Part shown: positions 43,726 through 51,095 of the stretch, one piece after another
Position numbering within the stretch: position 1 is the first letter of the stretch
Layout of the letters: the number at the start of each line of letters is the position of its first letter
NCBI GenBank assembly: GCA_012184525.1
Contig: WOFQ01000102.1
Coordinates: 1 to 51,095, forward strand
DNA: 51,095 bases
Direction of reading: 5' to 3'
Source of the DNA: Xenoacremonium recifei
Lineage: Eukaryota; Ascomycota; Sordariomycetes; Hypocreales; Nectriaceae
Notes under the pieces: model-generated
The model's input: only the letters and a program-made list of their open reading frames with translations
The model's database searches: none
What the model was told of the DNA's origin: nothing
Position numbers and translations under genes: made by a program

Positions 43726-45818
43726 ATGGAAGCTCCACGGATATCAATGTCCAACGGAGGCGAGTCCTCGTCGTCTTCCCCGGAGAGGTCCTCCCATGCA
43801 AGGTCTCAGGAACACAGTCCTCCTCCCGTCAGCTTTCTCCATCCCCAGATTTCTTCGAGACCGAGCCACAACAGCTCCCGCGACTCAGTACGTTCTATGT
43901 AAAGAATTACGGAGTCTTGAAAAATTGCCCTAACATGTATTAGTCTCTGATCAGGAATATAAATGGCAGTTTCCTGCCAGGAGCCATCACACCACGCTCC
44001 TGCGTTACCCAGGTCTCATGGCAGTCTCATGGAATCGACTCGAACCTATCCTTTACATCATCTATCATGCAAGAGGATGCGAAACTACGTTGGGACTCAG
44101 ATGAAGAACTCAAGAAGATGTCTAAACACCTCCTACGTCTACAGAAATGGAGCCTCATCTTGGGACTCTTGCTACTCAATGGTGCTCTCATCTATGTGGG
44201 CTGGACGTACTGGCAGGTGTACTACCTCTTCATCGTGCTGCTCAGCTCCAATACGGTGCTCCAGTTCGTGATGATTTCCGCAATCCTAGCACACTTTGTA
44301 TGCACGCGTATCCTGTGCTTCTGCTGGCGACGCAAGGAGATCATCCCGGCTAGTCCCGAGAAAATGGTGCTGCTACTGCCTTGCTACAACGAGACCCTCG
44401 AGGAGTTGACACGCTCGCTGGACTCTCTTATTGCTCAGAAGAATATTGACAACCATCCCCGTGTCATCTTCATTGTTGTCGACGGCAATGTGCGTGGACC
44501 TGGAATGACGAAGACCACTCAAGGATATCTCCTCGAGGATATCTTGGAGCCTGGGCCATCACGCTTCTTTGAGAACGGATACCGTGCACGCGATGGTTTG
44601 TTTATGCCTGTAAAAACCCAAACAGGTTTCTACAAGGGCGTGCCATACATCTTCGTGGGGAAGCGATACAATCAGGGAAAGCGTGACAGCCTCTGTTTTG
44701 CCCGGTCGTTCTTATACCACTATAAGATACGCTCGGAGAATATTGTTACGATGTTCAACAACGAACTCTATGAGTACATCGGCAACCAGTTCTTTCAATA
44801 CGGCTTGGATAACATTGAGTACCTGGTTGGCATGGATGCGGACACTGTCTTCGACCAATACTGCATCATCGAGATGCTGCGCGAGATTCGTAAGAACCCA
44901 AAATTAGTCGGTGTCTGTGGCCATGTCTGCGTCGACTTTGACGGGCATAACTTCAGTCTTTGGTCTTTATACCAGTCTGTTGAATACTCACAGACCCAAG
45001 GGCTGCGACGCATGTTCCAATCACGCATCACTGGCAAGGTCAACTGTCTCCCTGGCTGCTGTCAGCTTATTCGCATCGATGAGTCGACGTTTGGCGACGC
45101 GGTACTGCGAGAGCGCTTTGGCTACTGTCCCAAGCCCAATGATGTGATGACCCAGCACATTATGGGCAATTATAGTGAGGACAGCATCCACGCTAGCATC
45201 ATTTTCAGTCTATTCCCGCAGAAGCAGACAGCTCAGGCGCTGCGAGCCAAGGCGTTTACTATTGTGCCTCAGAACTGGCGCGTTTTCTTGTCCCAACGAA
45301 AGCGTTGGGCTCTGGGAAGCATCAGCAACGAGTTTGTCATGATCTTTCGGCCCGGGATTATCATTATCGAGAGACTGCAAAGCCTTGTGGCCGTCATTAC
45401 TTGGGCCATCACACCATTTATCATTGCGGCTGTCGTCGAACTGATCATGCTGTTTGTCAAAAGAGGTGCGGAGGTCATGAAGGACCCCGTCTTTCTAGGT
45501 CTAATCTGTATCCTATGGTTCCGCTATGTAAGCTCAGATGTTCAACATTCACTTCGAAGTAGTGCTGACATGGATGATCACCAGCTGTACTCCTTCTGCA
45601 TCGGCTTTTGGCTCCCGCGCAATAACTTTGAACGACTTCAGTACTTCCTAGGATACTTCTTCCACTTCTTTACTTCGCCCTTCATGAACATCGTCATCCT
45701 CGTCTACTCGCTTTGTCACTCGGACGACTTCAAGTGGGGAAAGACGCGAGAAGTCATTCGCGGTGATTCAGAAGATGAGAAATCCGGCGACGATGTAGGT
45801 GGTCGCGGAACACACTAG
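43726..45818 (+). CDS. Membrane GT2 polymerase, divergent chitin-synthase-like
   Basis: Exons 43726-43898, 43955-45527 and 45585-45818 give 659 aa. Residues 1 to about 115 are cytosolic and Ser/Pro-rich. Two membrane segments lie at about 123-141 and 147-173. The GT2 domain shows VVDG (232-235), MDADT (351-355), NCLPGCCQLIRID (CLPGC at 422-426) and the processive QRKRW (505-509). Further membrane segments follow. It should polymerise a UDP-sugar and export the chain. The usual chitin-synthase EDR motif appears as YSEDS, with Ser for Arg. Intron 1 uses a weak donor (GTAAAG) but only this choice keeps the frame. Intron 2 (45528-45584) is 57 nt and has no stop, so it can also be read as coding; GTAAGC, CTGAC and CAG argue for an intron. 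Product may be chitin or another hexosamine polymer. Confidence 0.86.
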
Positions 45819-47326
45819 CAATCAAATATTTTCTGAACATGAGGCTTTTTCTCAATGGACTGGTTCCTAAAAGAAACGATAGAGTAAAAAAATTGGCAAC
45901 AAAAAAGTATACACGCTTAGATACAACTTGCAGGGCGTTTTATAGTATGTTCGTTTCAAGATACTTATTGGAAGACCAAAAAAAACAGGCAGTGATTGCT
46001 TTGGAGGCATAAAAGCAGGGAGATAAAATCTTAGCATAATAATGACGAATTGAATCCTTTTTCACGTCCCCTTTGTCGTGAGATTTGCCCCGCCTGCAAT
46101 AATAGTGCGTTGTTGGTTGGGCGGTGGGTTGGAGCATCACATGCAAGAGGCCTCACGAATCATCGCCTGGGTCCAGAAACTCCGCTCACCGGCGGAAGCT
46201 CATCCACAGATTGTTCCTTTGCTTTGTAGCTCTATCCAAGACAGTTTCGCGGTCACCAGAAGAAGTGTTTATACGTCTCAGTAAGTCCTCCGGGTCTCCG
46301 CCGGCGACTTGCCTAATTAGGAAACCGGGCTCGGGCTCGCTACGGGGGTGTTCCGGAGATCCTCGAACAAGCGAAGTGCAAATCCTCGCTGAGGAGAGAA
46401 GAGGAAATTTGGGGGAGCGAACAGTGAGATGTCGTTCCGAGGCATTAAAAGACAACGCAGAATCCTTACCCAGAGTGACATCGTTCATTCGAGCCCAAGT
46501 TGGGGTCCGCAGCACATGTACGTGTGACTGCTTGGACGACGTGTCTGCTATCCTCGCGTTCGGATTAGCCGGCGAAGTTCGGCGCAGAGGAGGATGATCT
46601 CTTACAAACCATCCTCTTGGTTCGCATCTCACATCTGGCGTCCTTCATTGCCTCTTCTGCCTACGCCTACCCTGTCAACACTAGCCACCTTGGCTTTGCC
46701 CCAATGCAGCAAAGATGCGAAATCAAGGAAGTCCTCTTCAGCTTGCTTACTTGCGTCTTGGCCCATTTCTCCCACTCAGCTGCAATGCAACCATTCGAAA
46801 GCGTCGCAGCCTAGCCCATGGCCGCATAACTCGGCCGCTCACCCCCCTCCTCCGCCAACAGCCACCAGCGCGATTGGCTCCTCCAACATCATCCGCCCAA
46901 AGCCAACCACTTACACGCTCGCCGACTGCAGTAGTGTGACCGCCCAGCCCCCAAACACCCACCTCAAACTGATACCCAGCCCTATCGCGTCGCGTCTTCA
47001 TCACTGCCGGCTGCATGTTGGGAGCAGCGTGTTCGAGTCTGGCCCGTTCGGGACGCTCGCACAGCCGTATCAAGTAGAGGGAGGTGCTGCAGGAATGACT
47101 TCGTTATGCGGCCGCGCCCGCTTTGCACGCATCATATGACTGTGCCTTCGGCGAGTTGGCTGCCTTGGTTTACGTAGGTGATGCAGAGCGAATTTTGCTT
47201 CAAATTCACGGCTTGGCACCAAACTTCCTTTGTCGAGATATTTTCTCAAAAGATCTGTCATACGCAGATTTTCCAAACGATAATCCAGTGTTCGGGGAGA
47301 TCTGAGGCATCAAGGGCCTACTCAAA
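45819..47326. other. Intergenic, no supported gene
   Basis: 1.5 kb. On the minus strand a tail ending at 46186 reads like protein (PEDLLRRINTSSGDRETVLD) and could join an upstream ATG at 46488 through a GTAAGG...CAG intron. The model has no recognised family and is not called. The plus-strand frames at 46594-47139 are low-complexity Pro/Ser/His. Confidence 0.4.
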
Positions 47327-47878
47327 ATGGCAATCATCACAGAAGCACTACCCACGCCCACCCTAGAGGCTCGCCAGGTCATCGTTCAGACGATCACGAG
47401 GGGTTCGGTTGTGTTCACGACAGATGTTGCACTCGGAAATTCTCCCACCGACTCCCCGACTGCCACGGAACATCATGAAGGTGGAATCAACTTGTCTAAT
47501 GCAGATATCGGCGCCATTGTCGGCTCTGTCGTCGGAACATTCCTCCTATGTGTCTTCCTCTGCTACTGTTGCTGCTTTCGGCGACCTGTTCGGAATGTAA
47601 GGTACACGAACAGCAATCGGACCAGCTATGCTGGCTCGTACGGCGTGGAAGACTTGCCTGAGCATTGGCAGACGAAGGAGTACTTTCGCCAAGCTCCTGC
47701 GCCGTATCCCAACACTCCTTATCAACCAGCCTATTCGACTCCTCGATACAAGAGTCCCCGGCCGCAATACGTCCCGCCACCTACACCTCAACCTCCTGAA
47801 CTAATCCCTGGTGCGCCCAAATACCCTTTGTACCGGGCTATTCCGATTCAACGGCCCCCCGTGCGTCGGGACATATAA
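47327..47878 (+). CDS. Single-pass membrane protein with proline-rich tail, hypothetical
   Basis: Single exon, 183 aa. A Thr/Ser-rich N-terminal part (about 1-58) precedes one membrane segment, IGAIVGSVVGTFLLCVFLCY, at about 62-81, directly followed by a Cys-rich juxtamembrane run (CCCFRR). The rest is a Pro/Tyr-rich tail with PPPTPQPPE and many PY pairs. There is no cleavable signal peptide, so type III/I topology with a cytosolic tail is plausible (positive-inside: Arg after the helix). Pro/Tyr tails often bind SH3 or WW domains; a WW-like protein exists elsewhere in this window but no link is implied. Function unknown. Confidence 0.72.
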   Translation: MAIITEALPTPTLEARQVIVQTITRGSVVFTTDVALGNSPTDSPTATEHHEGGINLSNADIGAIVGSVVGTFLLCVFLCYCCCFRRPVRNVRYTNSNRTSYAGSYGVEDLPEHWQTKEYFRQAPAPYPNTPYQPAYSTPRYKSPRPQYVPPPTPQPPELIPGAPKYPLYRAIPIQRPPVRRDI

Positions 47879-47963
47879 CTTCAAGAAGTCACAACACGGC
47901 GAGCTCGACGCAAGCTAGGAACATCCCATTATCCTATCTGGTACATGTTGGAGCGAGTTCCTA

Positions 47964-48726
47964 TCACGCTTTGCGACTAACGGCTGGCATCTTCTTCACC
48001 CAGCTCTTTGCCCCATCCTCAGCAGCATCCACCAGCCATCGAGCCAACGCCGACCTCTTCGTCGACATGGTCCAACCGGGCTTCCCAATCCATCCCGTAT
48101 ACAACTCCCCGTCTTCTCTGTCTTTTTTCCAGTCCTCCTCCGTCGCATCCCCTGGGATGGCTGCAATGCGAAAGATCGTCCAGTCAAGGTCTTTCCCATC
48201 CTTCTCGAACGTATCGGCAATGTTTATAATATTGTTATAAGCGAAACTCGCCATCAAACGCACAGCTACTACCATCAGAATGGCCAAAGCCGACCAACCA
48301 TCTTCAGGCCGCTTGATTGAGACCGTTCCCATAGCAAAAATGCGGCGGATGCCGTGTTGGCGCATTGCGGGAAACACGGAGGACTTGTATATGTCTGCGA
48401 AGAAGCTATGGCTGGGTATTTTGACACCGAGCGTGGGACCGAGGAGCGAGATAACGGTGGTGCATCCTGCCATGGCTTCCGAGAGCGCTTTCAGATCATC
48501 CATCTCGCCTTTGACGATCTGTGAGTTTAGATGCTATCAGCATTGTCTTGGGGTTCAATGCCCTTGGAGGGCTTACCTTGAGCAAGGAGTTGGATGCTAG
48601 ATCTTCGGGAATTTTAGATGGATTGCGTGCATAAGCCACTGTTTGATGCTGTCGGAATACAAGCTCTCGCAGCAGGCAGATGCCAGCAGGGCCTGTGCCC
48701 CCAAGAACCAAAATTTTGGTGGCCAT
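47964..48726 (-). CDS. NAD(P)-binding NmrA-like / atypical SDR protein
   Basis: Exon 48726-48577 and exon 48518-47964 (intron GTAAGC...CAG, 58 nt) give 234 aa. The N-terminal Rossmann motif is KILVLGGTGPAGICLLREL (GGTGPAG), followed by VAYARNPSKIPEDL. Exon 2 has VKGEMDDLKALSEAMAG, CTTVISLLGP, and MRQHGIRRIFAMGTVS. There is no YxxxK catalytic pair, which fits NAD(P)H-binding PF13460/NmrA-like proteins that act as reductases or redox sensors. Later DLDWTIFRIAAIPGD is typical. It is divergent from the Zn2Cys6 factor, 308 bp apart, so that factor may control it. Confidence 0.87.
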
Positions 48727-48915
48727 GTTTTGTTATGTTCAACAGATGAGGTTGAAGAAAATCGGGAGGAATATGATTGACGACACCACTTCTTTATGTA
48801 CTTCTCATATGTCTTTAATTCCATAATCTAATTTTTTATTATTAATATTACACGACTTTGACTTTCTGCCGAGGACACTTTTGGAAACATAACTTGCCAA
48901 GCTACAGGGTTAGTG

Positions 48916-48945
48916 ATGCCGCGCGAAATCTTTAGCGCGCGGCAT
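48916..48945. promoter_or_regulatory. Perfect 10-bp GC-rich inverted repeat between divergent genes
   Basis: ATGCCGCGCG (48916-48925) and CGCGCGGCAT (48936-48945) are exact inverted copies around a 10-nt AT-rich spacer. Each arm has an inner CCG/CGG, the half-site type bound by Zn2Cys6 dimers. It lies about 90 bp before the regulator's ATG and 190 bp before the NmrA-like gene's ATG. A candidate operator for the neighbouring regulator (inference). Confidence 0.55.
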
Positions 48946-49034
48946 AAAGGCGGGCGGCTTCCCCTTGACAAGACAACCCGTCCTTTTGCAAATTACATTC
49001 CACTACCATCAACAATCCAATAATCAGCAGAATC

Positions 49035-50876
49035 ATGCCGAAAGCATCCAAAGGCTGTTGGACCTGTCGTCTGCGGCGTAAGAAGTGTGACGAGACACAA
49101 CCGACATGTCGCGTCTGCGAGAGCCTCGAAATCAGCTGCCACTATGGCCAGGCCTCACCGGAATGGATGGATAGAGGGAAGAGGCAGCGGGAAATGGCCC
49201 AGCGTCTGAAGGTCGAAGTTAGGAAGAGCGCCGAGCGACAGCGAAATCGGAAGCTTTTGCAGACTATCCCCCGAGATGTGGTTGACGAGATGCGCTCAGG
49301 CTCATCCTCGGGACAAGCCTCACCGGTAGCATCGAGAACACATACCTCAATCTCCCCGCCTACGGAGACTAGCCCAGAGGCAAGAGCTTACTCTACTGTA
49401 GGAGAGGCTCTCACATCTACCGAGCTTACCTCTCCAGAAGACCTGGGATCGCGCCCGCCTGACCCTTCCCGCGGCATCACCTTAGACCTCCAACCCACGA
49501 CCCTCCCGGCCCGGAACGAGCTCGAACTAAGTCTCCTGATGGCCTATATAGACTACGTATTCCCAGTCCTTTTCCCTTTCTACCGTCCATCGCTATTTGA
49601 CGGCGGCCGAAGCTGGCTGTTCGTCTTGAACCTCCGGCATGAAGCGCTTTTCCACATCACCACAAGTTTGACGACGTACTTCGTGTCTGTCGTCCCTTTT
49701 GAACCGGGGCCTGGCCAGCAAATATGCGCATCCTACTCTTGGGCAGAACTGCAGAAGCAAACAGAGCTTACCGTTAAAGTCGTTCGCCGGGATCTGCTTG
49801 AGCTCGACAAGTGCGCAGATGTTAGACTTGAGAGCTCCAACTTGCTCAACAGCATTGTGCATTTGCTCAACCTCGAGGCCATGGTTTTTCCACTGGGAAA
49901 TTGGAAGATCCATCTCGATGCCGCAGTCGCCCTCTTTGAACAGATCCTCCAGAATCATGGCAGAACTGCAGATTCAGACACACCGAAGCTCGCCGCCGTC
50001 TTAGACAAGATCGGGTGCCTATCTCAACTTACTTCGCCTTCTGACAGCTCCATATATGGTGTTGATCAGGCATCTCTGCGGTTCTTTTGCGCTACGCTGG
50101 TGTTTTATGACATCTTATACAGTACGTCGGGCGTACATCCGCCGAGGCTCCAGCCCTACCATGAGGAACTGCTCCCGATCAGCCGCCAGTCCAGATCGCG
50201 AAGCAGTCTTCCGCTGGACGAAGTAATAGGATGTCAGAATTGGGTTTTTCATATCATTTGCAGAGTCTCAGATCTTGACAGATGGAAGAAGACCATGAAA
50301 AAGTCTGGGACTTTATCCATGTGGGAATTGACCAAACGTGGAATAGCCATCGAACAAGACATCGTTGAAGGCCTTGCTCAAGTGGACGATGCAGATATTC
50401 CATATAACACACACTCAGAAACGTATCGCCTCTTCAAGGTGATGAAGGGTTCCAAATTGGATGATATTGGTCCTCGGGATCCCACTCCTGCAAAAGTCAC
50501 AACTCGCATATGGGCTTATGCAGTGCGAACATACCTCCACGTTGTCATATCGGGATGGCAGCCTGCCAACCCAGAGATCCGCGAGAGCGTCACACATACA
50601 ATCGAATTGCTCCAAGATCTTCCTTCCCCCGGTTGGTTAAGGATATTGGCCTGGCCGTTCTGTGTGACGGGATGTCTCGCCACAGAGCAGCAAGAGGCGA
50701 TATTCCGCGACTTGGTGGCCTCAATGGGCGGGCTGGAGATGTTTGGCACCATCCGCGTGGCGCTGAACATCATGGAGCAAGTTTGGCGACAGCGTGAGGA
50801 GATTCGGGGCGATTGGGAGTCTTGGGATGTAGCAGCTTGCTTGAACAGCCTTGGTCATGAAGTGTTGTTAGTGTAA
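49035..50876 (+). CDS. Zn2Cys6 transcription factor
   Basis: Single exon, 613 aa. Residues 8-35 are a complete binuclear zinc cluster with spacing C-X2-C-X6-C-X6-C-X2-C-X6-C (C8, C11, C18, C25, C28, C35), with basic RLRRKKCDE between. A basic, helical linker (KRQREMAQRLKVEVRKSAER) follows, then a Ser/Thr/Pro-rich region to about 160. From about 165 onward is a helical region of the fungal_trans_2 type (LELSLLMAYIDYVFPVLFPF; LPSPGWLRILAWPFCVTG; MEQVWRQREE). It binds CGG-type sites in the nucleus. Its target pathway cannot be told, but the divergent NmrA-like gene and the inverted repeat between them are the nearest candidates. Confidence 0.92.
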   Translation: MPKASKGCWTCRLRRKKCDETQPTCRVCESLEISCHYGQASPEWMDRGKRQREMAQRLKVEVRKSAERQRNRKLLQTIPRDVVDEMRSGSSSGQASPVASRTHTSISPPTETSPEARAYSTVGEALTSTELTSPEDLGSRPPDPSRGITLDLQPTTLPARNELELSLLMAYIDYVFPVLFPFYRPSLFDGGRSWLFVLNLRHEALFHITTSLTTYFVSVVPFEPGPGQQICASYSWAELQKQTELTVKVVRRDLLELDKCADVRLESSNLLNSIVHLLNLEAMVFPLGNWKIHLDAAVALFEQILQNHGRTADSDTPKLAAVLDKIGCLSQLTSPSDSSIYGVDQASLRFFCATLVFYDILYSTSGVHPPRLQPYHEELLPISRQSRSRSSLPLDEVIGCQNWVFHIICRVSDLDRWKKTMKKSGTLSMWELTKRGIAIEQDIVEGLAQVDDADIPYNTHSETYRLFKVMKGSKLDDIGPRDPTPAKVTTRIWAYAVRTYLHVVISGWQPANPEIRESVTHTIELLQDLPSPGWLRILAWPFCVTGCLATEQQEAIFRDLVASMGGLEMFGTIRVALNIMEQVWRQREEIRGDWESWDVAACLNSLGHEVLLV

Positions 50877-51095
50877 GGGTTTCGTTTCTATGCTGTATTT
50901 GAGGACGATTGATCATATCCACACAAACGAATCTCGGGTATATGTAGATACTAAACTCCACTAGGAATATCATTCGGGAGATATAACAGTAAAGGGGGGG
51001 GGGGGGGGGGGGGGTTTGGGTGGGCAGGGGCCCAATGGGGAATGGAGGGTGGGGGTTGGGCGGGGGGTGGGGTTTTGGCGAAAAGAGGAAGGTTA
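50877..51095. other. 3' flank and low-quality window end
   Basis: About 110 bp of normal 3' flank, then a G-run near 50995-51015 and G-rich low-complexity sequence to the end. Probably an unreliable contig end, like the start of the window. Confidence 0.65.

Noticed and set aside
46186..46632. Possible two-exon minus-strand gene
   Set aside because: A GTAAGG...CAG intron would join two coding-like pieces, but there is no recognised domain, the 5' part is low quality, and the join is not constrained by any conserved motif.

Overview
The window reads as a piece of a filamentous ascomycete (Pezizomycotina) nuclear genome. Protein genes carry short introns of about 50-60 nt with GTRNGT donors and CTRAY-like branch sites. 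Several families are typical of this group: HET-domain proteins, a PHO80/PREG-type cyclin, SET9, a long-form catalase, a fungal phosphoketolase and a Zn2Cys6 regulator. SET9 looks Dothideomycete-like to me, but that is a weak guess. Both ends are homopolymer-rich (C-run near 63-92, G-run near 50995-51015), so the window is probably a whole contig with poor ends.

Layout. 0.1-11 kb is housekeeping: a partial Ser/Arg/His-rich protein, initiator tRNA-Met, RNA polymerase II subunit RPB9, mitochondrial ribosomal protein uL14m, histone H4K20 methyltransferase SET9, a 67-aa conserved-looking small protein and an M28 aminopeptidase. 11-30 kb is mixed: a HET protein with a C-terminal WW-like domain, a PHO80/PREG-like cyclin, a ThDP enzyme with a mitochondrial-type presequence, an AA7-type FAD oxidase, a large-subunit catalase, and a phosphoketolase divergent from the catalase. 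30-36 kb looks like accessory DNA: a HET protein with a C-terminal membrane domain, divergent from a Doc-type Fic protein, then an unknown gene, an alpha/beta hydrolase and a minisatellite. 36-46 kb carries three genes that fit one extracellular polysaccharide pathway: a nucleotide-sugar 6-dehydrogenase, a secreted CE4 deacetylase with three CBM18 modules, and a membrane GT2 polymerase related to chitin synthases. 47-51 kb has a single-pass membrane protein, an NmrA-like NAD(P)-binding protein, and a Zn2Cys6 factor divergent from it across a perfect GC-rich inverted repeat.

Most notable points: (1) the first RPB9 intron is open in frame for 131 codons with strong coding bias and encodes a Cys/His-rich, acidic alternative C-terminus; (2) a HET gene and a Doc-like gene share a 261-bp divergent promoter; (3) the dehydrogenase, deacetylase and GT2 genes form a candidate polysaccharide cluster; (4) the GT2 enzyme has Ser where chitin synthases have the Arg of the EDR motif. 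All splice models were read by eye from sequence and frame; none has transcript support here.
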